Source: Ferrimonas aestuarii (GTDB lineage Bacteria; Pseudomonadota; Gammaproteobacteria; Enterobacterales; Shewanellaceae). From it: a stretch of DNA of 64,000 nucleotides. The stretch is from the NCBI RefSeq assembly GCF_005116665.1, contig NZ_SWCJ01000004.1, positions 124,001 through 188,000 on the forward strand, written 5' to 3'. The position numbers and the translations under genes are program-made. The stretch's first letter is position 1, and each line of letters begins with the position of its first letter. The notes under the pieces are model-generated. The model did no database searches, was not told where the DNA came from, and worked only from the letters and a program-made list of their open reading frames with translations. Below are positions 17,327 through 27,510 of the stretch, one piece after another.

Positions 17327-17752
17327 ATGACCACCGAACGGATCACCGTCTCCCTCGACAGCGCCCTATTGGCGGACTTCGATCTGATGGCAGAGCAAGG
17401 CAGCTATCGCAACCGCAGTGAGCTGTTTCGAGACATGGTAAGAGAGCGACGAGCCGACAATCTGATTCAAGCTCAGCCGGAGATGGCCTGCATGGCCAAC
17501 CTCAGCTATGTCTTCGACACTCGCAAGCGCACCCTAATGACCCGGTTAATGGAGAATCTGCATCAGCACCATCAGATCGTCCGCGCCACTCAAGTTGTGT
17601 GTTTGGACGACCACTTTAGAATGGAGAGCGTGGTGTTAACGGGTGCTGCGGAGGCCTTGCAGGAGTTTGCCAACCTGCAACTCAGCGAAAGTGGCGTCAT
17701 GAATGGCTGCCTGCATCTGGTACCGATGATGGGCGGTTTCAGCGACAGCTAG
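17327..17752 (+). CDS. NikR-like ribbon-helix-helix regulator with altered metal ligands
   Basis: 141 residues with the two-part plan of NikR: an N-terminal ribbon-helix-helix (RITVSLDSALLADFDLMAE, then NRSELFRDMVRE) and a C-terminal ACT-like sensor domain (NLSYVFDTRKRTL onward). Aligned without gaps to E. coli NikR, the nickel ligands His76, His87, His89 and Cys95 fall on H79, V90, C92 and R98. Only one is kept in kind. Other possible ligands cluster nearby (H81, H82, C92, H96). It is therefore NikR-like in fold and context, but should not be assumed to sense nickel. It is divergent from the TonB/ABC operon and ends with its own terminator. Confidence 0.85.
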   Translation: MTTERITVSLDSALLADFDLMAEQGSYRNRSELFRDMVRERRADNLIQAQPEMACMANLSYVFDTRKRTLMTRLMENLHQHHQIVRATQVVCLDDHFRMESVVLTGAAEALQEFANLQLSESGVMNGCLHLVPMMGGFSDS

Positions 17753-17758
17753 ATACAA

Positions 17759-17789
17759 ACAAGGCAGCCTGAAGGCTGCCTTGTTTTTT
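17759..17789 (+). terminator. terminator of the NikR-like gene
   Basis: An 11-bp stem ACAAGGCAGCC / GGCTGCCTTGT with a TGAA loop, followed by TTTTT. It sits between the convergent regulator and metF genes and may work in both directions, although the T-run is better on the plus strand. Confidence 0.88.
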
Positions 17790-17803
17790 CAGTTCTGTCC
17801 CCA

Positions 17804-18715
<912 letters not shown>

Positions 18716-21091
18716 TTAATGCAATAAACGTCGACAGATGGCCACAAAGTCCGATTGAACCGCGGCGGCGGTAACCGCTCTGCCAGCGCCAGGACCTTGG
18801 ATAACCAAGCCATTGGGGTAATGTTCACTGACAAACAGAAACTGATTGTCTCCTGCTGGTAAGGTGGCAAAAGGGTGAGTTGCCTCCACATTCTCCAGCC
18901 CGACCCGCGCCGAAATCTTGCCATCGCCAATACGCAAACTGGCGGCATACCGCAGCACTTTGCCCTGAGCATGGGCCTCAGCGCTGGCCTTAGCCATCGG
19001 TGTATCCAGCTCACCAATGCGAGCCATAAACTGATCCAACGGCAACTGAGCCAGCGCCTCTGGCACCAACGATTCCAGCTCGATCTGATCCAGCTCTAGA
19101 GATACGCCTAGCTCGCGAGCCAAGATAAGCAATTTACGCTGCATGTCTCGGCCAGACAGGTCGTCTCTGGGATCCGGCTCGGTCAGCCCTTCCGCTTTGG
19201 CGTTGATCACCAGTTCGGAGAACGGCTGACCTTGATCGTAGTGGGCAAACAGCCAACTCAAGGTGCCGGAAAACACGCCGGAAACCGAGCTGATCTCATC
19301 GCCACTGCGTCCCAAATCATCGATGCTGTAGAACACTGGCAGACCGGCGCCGACGGAGGCGTTATAACGCCAGTAACGGTGGCAATGCTCTAACTGATGT
19401 TGCAGCTCATTGAAAAAGTGCTGAGGACCACTGCCCGCCTGTTTGTTGGCGCTGACCACATGAAGTCCAGCGGCCACCACTTCAGGGTAGTTCAGCCCCA
19501 AACTGGCACTGGCGGTGATGTCCAAAAGCACCAACTCGTCCAGATCCAATGCCTGAACCGGTGCTAACCACTCCAGTCCCTGATAATCCTGAGCTTGCTG
19601 GGCAAAGCCGGTCTGCCAACGACGGGCATCGATGCCCTCTGGAGCCAGCCAATATTGACGACTACCAAGAATGGCCACCAACCTAAGCTCCGCTTCCAGT
19701 TCTTGATTCAGCGCCTGCTGCTGCTTGGCAAACAACTCTAGCCACGCCTCACCGATGTTGCCTTTGCCAGCTAACACCACGCCGATGCGCTTACGCGGCC
19801 CCGCCAGACGGCGGTGCACCGATTCCACCAACGCCGTCACTTGAGCCACTGGAACTAGAGTAACTAAGGCGCAGGGGTGGCGATAGCAACTCAACGCGCT
19901 GCGGCTTAATAAGCGGGAAAACGCCCCTTGAATGCGATCCGCATGCTGACTTACCAGCCCCACCAGCCCATATCGCTCATCGCATCGTCCTTGAGTTAGC
20001 CCCAGTTGCTGCGCCTGCTGATCTAAGGTTTCCCCCAACTGACGGCTCTGCTCACAGGTCAGTGCCAGAGCCACCAACTGAGGGTAGACCGCCAGTGGCG
20101 TAATGCCCTGCTGTACCAGCCAAGCTTCAAGATGCGCAATTGCGCTGTGCTCACCACTCCAGCTGTGCAATGCCACTTGACGTAAGCTGGTGACCACCGG
20201 CTCCGTCTGCTCACAGCCACTGGCCAGGATCTGAGTGTACTCACTGTTTGGGGTGTAACTGGAACGTACGTTGAGTGCCATTGATAGCTGCGACAACGGC
20301 TGTAAGGTTCGGCTATGCAGTACCGGAGAGCCCAGTTTAGCCAGTTGATCCGCTTCTGCTAGGCTCAACTTTGTTTGCAGCCGCGCGTCCGCCAGCAGGT
20401 TAGGGTCGGCATTGTAGATGCCCGCCACGTCGGTCCAGATATTCACTTCCGAAACTTCGGCCAGTGCCCCAATTAAGGTGGCGCTGTAGTCGGAACCATT
20501 ACGCCCCAGCAAACGGGTATTGCCTTCAACATCGGCGCCAAAATAGCCCGTGATCACCAACCTGGATTCAGGGTGGGCAGCGAGGATCTGATGCAGCTGT
20601 TCACTTGAGACAGACCAGTCTGCTTGAGGCTGCACCTCGCCCTCTAAGCGCAGAAAGCGGCGCGAGTCCACCGGCAGTGCCGTGGCTCCTTGCTGCTGAA
20701 GCAGCGCGGCTAACAGTCGCGCCGACCACAGCTCTCCATAAGCCTGAATGTCAGCACAGGCAATCTGAGCCTCACTCAACATCCCGTCAATCTGAACCGC
20801 ATCCACACTGAGCTGAGCCAACAGCTCTGTACCCTGTAACCCCAGAGTGCTGTCAATGAGTTGCTGCTGAAACTCAAGCAGTGATGCCAAGGAGGTTTGC
20901 CAATCTTCACCCTGTTGAGCTTGGGTAACCAAGGCCAACAAGGCATTGGTGGTTCGGCCAGCGGCGGACACCACCACCAGATCGCCTAAGGTGCCTTGGG
21001 TCTGGATAATGTGAGCAACTCGGTGGTAACACTCAGCATTGGCCAAGCTGGAACCACCAAATTTGTGCAGCTGTCGTTGGGTCACGGCCAT
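18716..21091 (-). CDS. metL: bifunctional aspartate kinase / homoserine dehydrogenase II
   Basis: A 791-residue fusion. The N-terminal aspartokinase begins LHKFGGSSLANAE (the KFGGSS motif) and includes GRNGSDYSATLIG. A central ACT-like regulatory region follows, then a C-terminal homoserine dehydrogenase beginning at about 440 (GVVLAGKGNIGEAWLELF, NAD(P) binding) with ANKQAGSG and the YNASVGAGLP substrate region. It supplies phosphorylated aspartate and homoserine to the methionine branch. The MetL rather than ThrA assignment rests on its place between metB and metF, 6 bp after metB. Confidence 0.95.
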   Translation of the reverse strand: MAVTQRQLHKFGGSSLANAECYHRVAHIIQTQGTLGDLVVVSAAGRTTNALLALVTQAQQGEDWQTSLASLLEFQQQLIDSTLGLQGTELLAQLSVDAVQIDGMLSEAQIACADIQAYGELWSARLLAALLQQQGATALPVDSRRFLRLEGEVQPQADWSVSSEQLHQILAAHPESRLVITGYFGADVEGNTRLLGRNGSDYSATLIGALAEVSEVNIWTDVAGIYNADPNLLADARLQTKLSLAEADQLAKLGSPVLHSRTLQPLSQLSMALNVRSSYTPNSEYTQILASGCEQTEPVVTSLRQVALHSWSGEHSAIAHLEAWLVQQGITPLAVYPQLVALALTCEQSRQLGETLDQQAQQLGLTQGRCDERYGLVGLVSQHADRIQGAFSRLLSRSALSCYRHPCALVTLVPVAQVTALVESVHRRLAGPRKRIGVVLAGKGNIGEAWLELFAKQQQALNQELEAELRLVAILGSRQYWLAPEGIDARRWQTGFAQQAQDYQGLEWLAPVQALDLDELVLLDITASASLGLNYPEVVAAGLHVVSANKQAGSGPQHFFNELQHQLEHCHRYWRYNASVGAGLPVFYSIDDLGRSGDEISSVSGVFSGTLSWLFAHYDQGQPFSELVINAKAEGLTEPDPRDDLSGRDMQRKLLILARELGVSLELDQIELESLVPEALAQLPLDQFMARIGELDTPMAKASAEAHAQGKVLRYAASLRIGDGKISARVGLENVEATHPFATLPAGDNQFLFVSEHYPNGLVIQGPGAGRAVTAAAVQSDFVAICRRLLH

Positions 21092-21097
21092 TCCCTC

Positions 21098-22243
21098 TTA
21101 ACCTAGCGCCTGAGCCAGATCCGCCACCAGATCCTGACTGTCTTCAATGCCAACAGACAGGCGAATCAAAGTGTCACCAATGCCCGCCGCCTGACGTGCT
21201 TCGGGATCCATGGCGGCGTGAGTCATGGTTGCTGGGTGTGCCACAAGGCTCTCTACCCCACCGAGGCTTTCCGCAAGGGAGAACAGTTCGAGGCGAGATA
21301 GGAAAGCGCGCACTTCCGCTTCACCGCCCTTAAGCTCAAAGCTCAACATCGCTCCAAAACCCTGCTGCTGACGTTTAGCCAGTTCATGATTTGGATGGCT
21401 CTTAAGCCCTGGGTAGTTCACTTTCGCCACCGCAGGATGACCATCAAGTAGCTCAACGACGGCTTGCGCGTTGGCCTCATGCTGCTTCATCCGCAGTGGT
21501 AACGTGCGCAGGCCACGCAGAGTCAGGAAGGAATCAAACGGCGCTCCAGTAATGCCTAAGCAGTTACCCCACCACGCCAGCTTTTCTGCCAACTGTGGAT
21601 CTTTAGCCACCACCGCGCCACCAACGACATCGGAGTGGCCATTAATGTACTTGGTGGTGGAGTGCACCACGATGTCGGCGCCCAGCGCCAAGGGTTGTTG
21701 CAGCACCGGTGATAGGAAAGTGTTGTCTGCGACCACGATGGCCCCCTGCGCCTTGGCCTTTTCGGCGATGGCAGCAACGTCCACTAAACGCAGCAACGGG
21801 TTGCTCGGAGTTTCCAACCACACTAACGTCGGCTTCAACGCCAGCGCTTCCTCTAATGCTTGTTCATCCCCTTGATCCACTACCGACAGCTCAAAGGCAC
21901 CCTTAGCGGCCAAATTGGTGAACAGACGGTAACTGCCACCATAACAGTCGTGAGGCACCAGCAGACGATCCCCTGGGTTTAATAAGCTTACCGCCAACGT
22001 CACCGCCGACATCCCAGTGGCGGTGATCACCGCATCGGCGCCCCCTTCCAATTTGGCGATGGCTGACGCCAGCGTATCTCGAGTGGGGTTACCGGAACGG
22101 GTGTAATCGTATTTGCGGGGTTCATTGAAGTCGGCAAAGGTGTAATTGCTCGACAGGTAGATAGGTGGAACCACAGCGCCGTGGGCGGTGTCGGTGTCGA
22201 TGCCTTCACGGGCAACTAGGGTGGCAGGCTGTAGGGGTTTCAT
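21098..22243 (-). CDS. metB: cystathionine gamma-synthase
   Basis: A 381-residue PLP enzyme that joins an activated homoserine ester with cysteine to give cystathionine. It has the Cys/Met-metabolism features: YTRSGNPTRDTLASAIAKLE, TGMSAVTLA, DNTFLSP, and the PLP lysine in HSTTKYINGHSDV. Frame is open far upstream, but the ATG at 22243 has AGGAG at the right distance, and the MetJ boxes begin 30 bp further on, so the longer reading is untenable. First gene of metBLF, divergent from metJ. Confidence 0.95.
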   Translation of the reverse strand: MKPLQPATLVAREGIDTDTAHGAVVPPIYLSSNYTFADFNEPRKYDYTRSGNPTRDTLASAIAKLEGGADAVITATGMSAVTLAVSLLNPGDRLLVPHDCYGGSYRLFTNLAAKGAFELSVVDQGDEQALEEALALKPTLVWLETPSNPLLRLVDVAAIAEKAKAQGAIVVADNTFLSPVLQQPLALGADIVVHSTTKYINGHSDVVGGAVVAKDPQLAEKLAWWGNCLGITGAPFDSFLTLRGLRTLPLRMKQHEANAQAVVELLDGHPAVAKVNYPGLKSHPNHELAKRQQQGFGAMLSFELKGGEAEVRAFLSRLELFSLAESLGGVESLVAHPATMTHAAMDPEARQAAGIGDTLIRLSVGIEDSQDLVADLAQALG

Positions 22244-22272
22244 CCGTGGCTCCTGATTATTCTGTGATCGCA

Positions 22273-22288
22273 AGAAGTCTAGACGTCC
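22273..22288. promoter_or_regulatory. MetJ boxes, metB-proximal pair
   Basis: Two abutting 8-bp boxes, AGAAGTCT and AGACGTCC, each close to the AGACGTCT consensus. They lie 30 bp before the metB start codon. Cooperative MetJ binding normally needs at least two such boxes in register. Confidence 0.75.
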
Positions 22289-22309
22289 AAAGCTAATGGA
22301 TCTTAATCT

Positions 22310-22341
22310 GGGCGTCAAGGCGTTTAGACGTCTAAACGTAT
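22310..22341. promoter_or_regulatory. four tandem MetJ boxes in the metB-metJ intergenic region
   Basis: Four contiguous 8-mers in register: GGGCGTCA, AGGCGTTT, AGACGTCT (exact consensus) and AAACGTAT. The centre forms a 16-bp perfect palindrome at 22322-22337. They would bind MetJ plus S-adenosylmethionine and repress metBLF and metJ together. Confidence 0.9.
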
Positions 22342-22423
22342 AAAAGTTAAGATGTCGATTATTTGACTCGGCGGAATGAATCATTAAAATTTGCGCGTAC
22401 ACAGTAACTAAAAGGCAAAACGA

Positions 22424-22741
22424 ATGAGCACTGAGTGGGATGGCGAGTACATCAGCCCCTATGCCGAACATGGCAAAAAGAGCGAGCAGGTTAAGAAAAT
22501 TACCGTTTCCATTCCGCTGGGGGTATTGAAGCTGTTGACCGATGAGCGCACTCGTCGTCAGGTGAACAACTTGCGCCATGCCACCAACAGTGAACTGCTG
22601 TGCGAAGCGTTTTTGCACGCCTTTAACGGCCAACCTCTGCCGGTGGATGAAGATCTAAGAAAGGATCGCCCCGACACCATCCCTGCCGCTGCCAAAGCAC
22701 AGATGCAGGAACTGGGCATCACCTGGGAAGACTTAGACTAA
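22424..22741 (+). CDS. metJ: methionine repressor MetJ
   Basis: A 105-residue ribbon-helix-helix repressor using S-adenosylmethionine as corepressor. Residues [50 protein letters not shown] segments (about 23-70) are nearly invariant in the family, as is the C-terminal [12 protein letters not shown] ending. It is divergent from metBLF across the tandem MetJ boxes and is followed by a strong terminator. Confidence 0.97.
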   Translation: MSTEWDGEYISPYAEHGKKSEQVKKITVSIPLGVLKLLTDERTRRQVNNLRHATNSELLCEAFLHAFNGQPLPVDEDLRKDRPDTIPAAAKAQMQELGITWEDLD

Positions 22742-22770
22742 GCATAAGTGTTGTCCAGATAGAAAACTTC

Positions 22771-22799
22771 AAAAGGGATGCCGCTTGGCATCCCTTTTT
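22771..22799. terminator. bidirectional terminator between metJ and the PKD lipoprotein gene
   Basis: Stem GGGATGCC / GGCATCCC with a GCTT loop, AAAA on one side and TTTTT on the other, so it should end transcription from both convergent genes. Confidence 0.9.
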
Positions 22800-22803
22800 C
22801 ATT

Positions 22804-25800
22804 CTAATTCAGCTCAATCACGCCCGGGTAGTAGAGATCCGCAGGGCTCGTCTCTGGAATCTCCGTTAATCGAACTTGTCCCGTTATCAGTCCGAAGGCG
22901 AACAACTGCTCTCTTGTGCCTCTGACTACGCCAAGAACGTCTCCATCTTGATCCTCGCTCAAGTAACCTACGACTTTCGAACCGCTAAAGTTAGCCACCT
23001 CAGTGACGGTAAACGCCACCGAATCAAAACGCATTAATTTACCGTTCTCCGTTCCGTAATAGAGATATCCATCGGATGCCGATAACATTGGGGTACTGGG
23101 AATATCCGTCAAACCCGTTACCGCATCCGTCCTCACTGGATTTAGGCAATCGTTGGCGATGCGCTGAATTGTCCCCTCACCAGATGTACTGCTTTCACGA
23201 GTTGGGAGATACCACGCATCTTGATTTGCGACATAAGCCAGCCCAACTACAGGATCATGTGCTCCATTGATTGTGAATGAATGAGCCATAACCTTGGCTC
23301 GAGTCGTTAAGTTAAAGCAGTACAGGTTTACGTCAGACAGTATCCACGCAATTTGCCCTTGAAGCGCGAGCTCCGTGGTTGCATGGACATTGCCTGTGCT
23401 GTCGAATTTTTCGATTTGCGAAAACGCCAAGGAATCAGGATCTAGGCTATAAAGCACCTGCCTAAATGCATCACGAACATCGACTCCTAAGCCATACACC
23501 ATGCCAGTATCGCTTTCAGCTAAAGCAATGCCAGGACGCACGGTGCCAAAGCCTGAGCCATATTCGATCAACGCCGTTACTGGATCATACCGATAGTTGG
23601 TTCCAAAGCCTTCAAAGTCAGGAGCGTATAGGACCGAAGCATATAAACCGCCGTTGCTATGAAGCAGGGGGCGCCCAAAGGTATAAGCGCCTTTTTGATA
23701 GCCTAAACTGGTGGTAGACACGCTGTTATCCAGCCTATCTAACGTTACGATCGCACCGCTTTCCATCTCGCCACCATCGTAGCTAATGATGCTAACGAAA
23801 CGATCATCGACTGGATCATCTGGGTTGTTGGATATACCAGGGTCACCAACAAACAGCTTCCCTCGCTGTTCATCTCCGACAATCAGGGGCGAATCTGAGA
23901 AATTAACATTACGTACCTGCTTTACCTGTGATGGCATGTAGCTAAACGGCGAGTCACGGCCGGTGGTACGCTCAAACTCCAACGCCAATGAAGCTGCGGG
24001 ATCGGTGGCATTGATGAACAGCAGTCCACCCGTTTCCGATGCGGCCAAGCCGGTAGGCTTCATACCTCCCCAATTACTAAATCGCCTCAAATTCACTGAT
24101 TGGGCACTGCCTCGATTCACCTCCACTAAAATCGGCGGCTGGCTGTTCCCCAATCCTTGGCACAAACCATAGAGTTTTCGGGCATCCCAGGGGAACGTGC
24201 CCAAGGGGTTATAGCAATCAAAATTCACATAGCCCCCAGCTCCACCCGCTCGAGTCGTGACCTCAAAAATGGAATCAGGACTGCGATTCCAGACGTTGTA
24301 GATGGTATCGTTTTCATAGTGCTGAAAGCGGCCATCAAAAGGAACGGTGATATCAGCAAAACCTTTGGGTACCCAAGGCTTGCTTAGATCAGCAGGATCC
24401 GATGGCGTTAGCTCAAAGGCATTGGTTGTCGTCACGCCTTTGCGATTATGGTTTATCACCATAATCCGGTTGCTCCCGCTCCATTGGATATTCGCTGAAG
24501 GAATGCGTCCGAAAGTCAGACCACTGGCATCAGTATTGCCCAGTTCTGCAATCCAATTTAACTGGCCGAAGCTTTGACTATTGCGGTCAATATTCAGATG
24601 GTAGATACGGCCAGCATCATTAACGGAACCAAACTTAACTAAACCAAACAAGGCGGTACCATCGGGATGAAGCAACAATCGAGTATTAAAGCCATACACG
24701 CGATGGCCACTTAGAGTCTCCCCTTCGATGTGACGTATAATCTCGACGTGCTTAGAGACGGGGTCAAAACTGACCACCACACCACCGGCATACACTCCCT
24801 CTGTATCCAACTGAGCGTAAAATCGCTTGTCGTTAAGGTTATAAACCAGAGCCAAATCCGACTTGGCTTGAATACTTGGTTTACCACGAAGGCTGATCAA
24901 AGGTTGGATGTCACTCAGTGACGACTCACTGATAGAGTAAAAGCCACCCACCTGATTTTCTCCACCCAAGGTGCTGTTCAACACTAAGGTGTGCCCTTGA
25001 GGTACTGGATTAACCACAATAGAGCCAGATGGCTTATTGGTGACAGTCACAGTTACAGGCGCGCTAGTCAGTACGCCATCACTGACGACCAGTTGCGCCA
25101 CAAAAGTACCCGCAACATCTAAGGTAAACTCGGTATCAACCTGATTCGTCGTGGCGAGGTCGACCTGACTGGTGGAAGGTTTGGAAACGAGAGACCATTG
25201 ATAAGCCAAGGGATCTCCGTTGCCATCAAACGACGCGCTACCACTCAGCAAGACCTTATCCCCAATGTTCACTTGGCGGTCGCTTCCTGCGTCAGCAACG
25301 GGTGCCACATTACGCTGCTTATCGTGCACCAATATAGTGTCTGGCAGGCTCGTAGAGACACCATCGCTGACAACAAGCTGGACAAGATAATCTCCCTCCT
25401 CGTCGGTCACCAACACCGGATAAGCCGTATCCGCCATCGTTAACTGAGCCTGACTGGCCACCGGGCGACTCAGCAGCGCCCAACGATAGCTGAGTGCATC
25501 GCCGTCGGCATCATTGGAACTGCTGCCGTCTAAATTGATAAGCTGTCCAGCTTCAGCCACTTGATCCAGGCCGGCATTCGCAACTGGTAATGAGTTTTGA
25601 CTTATTTCCCGAATCACTACCGTATCAGGAAGACTGTCAATTTCACCGTCATTGACCACCAATTGCACCACATAATCACCGTCCTCATCGGCCACAAAAC
25701 TGGGAGTGGGAGTCATGGAGTTAGAGAGGATGGCATTGCTCAGTGCAGGCTTATTGATCAGCGACCAGTTATAGAGCAGTGCAGCGCCCTCTTCATCCGT

Positions 25801-27366
25801 TGAAGCACTGCCATCTAATACTACCAATTGCCCCTTTGAAACTGACATGCCCGAGCCCGCGTTAGCCCTAGGCATTTTATTTACTTCAGTAATCAATACG
25901 GTATCCGGAGCACTTACCGAACTGGCATCGCTGACTATCAACTGGGCGATGTAATCCCCTTCAGCATCTAATGTCAGTGTTGGTTGAGCTGTATTTTGAT
26001 CCCGTAATTGAGCGTTACTCCCTTGGGGTTTACTGAGCAAAACCCACCGATACGTAATAGCGTCGCCATCAAAATCATAAGAGCCTGAGCCATCTAGGAT
26101 TACCGTGTCTCCCGGCCCACCTCGTTTGGACAGGCCTGCGTTGGCGACCGGAGGCAAATTTCGCTCTCGATCGCTTAATCGCAGAGTGACCGGTGAGCTG
26201 TCTCTTTGACCATCATTTACAATTAACTGAATGATGTAGTCCCCATAGAGATCTGGGGTAAGTTTGGGGTGTACCGAGTGAGCATCAGTAAGCACACTGG
26301 CACTGCCATTGGGGGCTGACAAAATCGACCAACGGTAACTAAGCACATCGCCATCGGGATCGTAGGATGCACCACCATCGAGTTGAACAGAGTCGCCGTT
26401 GCTCACCCATTGATCATGACCAGCATGGGCTATAGGGGGGCGATTATCGCGGTGTAGGGTCGTAGTCACCAAATCACTAACGTAGACCCCATCACTCACC
26501 GTCAAGGCAATGACATAATCGCCTTCTATATCTGGGGTTAAGTTAACTTGAGCAAGGTCTGATGCACTCAATCGTGCCTGGCTATTAGGCGGAGCCGACA
26601 CTAGGTGCCACTGATAGGTCAAAGCGTCGCCGTCTGCATCCGATGAACCACTGCCATCTAAGCGCACCGATGCACCAGGTAGGGCGTAGCCACCACTGAT
26701 AATTCGGGCTACTGGCGCGATATTCACATCACTGATGCGGACACTATCCGGCGCGCTGGTTCCCGTGGAATCCGTTACCACCAATTCGGCTTCATAGTCA
26801 CCGGCAACGTCAAGTTGTAGCACAGGAAAAGGCGTATTCTGCCGCTGCAATTGAGCCATACTTCCTGACGGACGGCTACTTAAGGTCCACTGATAACTCA
26901 GGCGCTCTCCATCGGGGTCGATACTCTGACTTCCATCTAGAGTTACCGAGGTTACGCCCGATGCACTGATGTCGTTACCTGCATTAGCTATGGGTAGCGA
27001 GCCAGAATCGCTGATGATCACAGTGTCCGGTTCGCTCTCTGATTCCCCATTGCTCACCACCAGAGAAATTTCAAATTCACCGACTGCATCCAAGTACAGC
27101 GCTGGATAAGGACTGGTTGCGTCACTCAATTCACTGCTGCTTCCAATGGGTCTATCGGTTATCGTCCAGCGATAACTTATCGACTTGCCTTGAGGGTCGT
27201 AAGAGCCACTGCCATTTAAGACTGCCGTTGCCCCAAGGCCGAGAGATTGAGCCAAACCAGCATCGGCAACTGGGCGGGTATCAACCGAAGGTGAAGAATC
27301 ACTGTCACTGCAGCCAACTAAAAAAACTACACACAGAAAGATGGGGAAAACTTGCGACAATTGCAC
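22804..27366 (-). CDS. large surface lipoprotein with eight PKD-like repeats
   Basis: A 1520-residue protein. The leader ends in a lipobox (LVGC, Cys19), so it is lipid-anchored. Eight PKD/Ig-like repeats of about 92-95 residues run from about 32 to 780; each starts near P(V/I)A-x-AG and contains a D(G)S-x-S-x-D-x-DGD-x-L-x-Y-x-W core with acidic loops that often bind calcium. The remaining 700 residues show repeated strand-turn patterns and look like beta-propeller folds, with no catalytic motif I recognise. The start is GTG at 27366 with AAGGAG 8 nt upstream. Such proteins act in adhesion or polymer binding; function here is not known. It is an isolated gene with its own terminator. Confidence 0.85.
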   Translation of the reverse strand: MQLSQVFPIFLCVVFLVGCSDSDSSPSVDTRPVADAGLAQSLGLGATAVLNGSGSYDPQGKSISYRWTITDRPIGSSSELSDATSPYPALYLDAVGEFEISLVVSNGESESEPDTVIISDSGSLPIANAGNDISASGVTSVTLDGSQSIDPDGERLSYQWTLSSRPSGSMAQLQRQNTPFPVLQLDVAGDYEAELVVTDSTGTSAPDSVRISDVNIAPVARIISGGYALPGASVRLDGSGSSDADGDALTYQWHLVSAPPNSQARLSASDLAQVNLTPDIEGDYVIALTVSDGVYVSDLVTTTLHRDNRPPIAHAGHDQWVSNGDSVQLDGGASYDPDGDVLSYRWSILSAPNGSASVLTDAHSVHPKLTPDLYGDYIIQLIVNDGQRDSSPVTLRLSDRERNLPPVANAGLSKRGGPGDTVILDGSGSYDFDGDAITYRWVLLSKPQGSNAQLRDQNTAQPTLTLDAEGDYIAQLIVSDASSVSAPDTVLITEVNKMPRANAGSGMSVSKGQLVVLDGSASTDEEGAALLYNWSLINKPALSNAILSNSMTPTPSFVADEDGDYVVQLVVNDGEIDSLPDTVVIREISQNSLPVANAGLDQVAEAGQLINLDGSSSNDADGDALSYRWALLSRPVASQAQLTMADTAYPVLVTDEEGDYLVQLVVSDGVSTSLPDTILVHDKQRNVAPVADAGSDRQVNIGDKVLLSGSASFDGNGDPLAYQWSLVSKPSTSQVDLATTNQVDTEFTLDVAGTFVAQLVVSDGVLTSAPVTVTVTNKPSGSIVVNPVPQGHTLVLNSTLGGENQVGGFYSISESSLSDIQPLISLRGKPSIQAKSDLALVYNLNDKRFYAQLDTEGVYAGGVVVSFDPVSKHVEIIRHIEGETLSGHRVYGFNTRLLLHPDGTALFGLVKFGSVNDAGRIYHLNIDRNSQSFGQLNWIAELGNTDASGLTFGRIPSANIQWSGSNRIMVINHNRKGVTTTNAFELTPSDPADLSKPWVPKGFADITVPFDGRFQHYENDTIYNVWNRSPDSIFEVTTRAGGAGGYVNFDCYNPLGTFPWDARKLYGLCQGLGNSQPPILVEVNRGSAQSVNLRRFSNWGGMKPTGLAASETGGLLFINATDPAASLALEFERTTGRDSPFSYMPSQVKQVRNVNFSDSPLIVGDEQRGKLFVGDPGISNNPDDPVDDRFVSIISYDGGEMESGAIVTLDRLDNSVSTTSLGYQKGAYTFGRPLLHSNGGLYASVLYAPDFEGFGTNYRYDPVTALIEYGSGFGTVRPGIALAESDTGMVYGLGVDVRDAFRQVLYSLDPDSLAFSQIEKFDSTGNVHATTELALQGQIAWILSDVNLYCFNLTTRAKVMAHSFTINGAHDPVVGLAYVANQDAWYLPTRESSTSGEGTIQRIANDCLNPVRTDAVTGLTDIPSTPMLSASDGYLYYGTENGKLMRFDSVAFTVTEVANFSGSKVVGYLSEDQDGDVLGVVRGTREQLFAFGLITGQVRLTEIPETSPADLYYPGVIELN

Positions 27367-27510
27367 CGTTTCAACTCCTTTTGAACTGACACCTCGAACG
27401 CTAAATTCCGAACGTCCAATTAACTTTTTTATGGAAAAACAATGAAATCCTATCTGAGTTAAAAATTAGTAGAGGCTCTAGCAAGATCAAGTTTCAACAA
27501 TTGGACGTCT

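Noticed and set aside
22244..22633. N-terminal extension of metB by 130 codons
   Set aside because: It would run through the MetJ boxes and into metJ; the ATG at 22243 has a strong ribosome site and matches family length.
24990..27300. CRISPR-like or tandem DNA repeat array
   Set aside because: The periodicity is about 280 bp and comes from PKD protein domains that have diverged in sequence; there are no short identical repeats with spacers.
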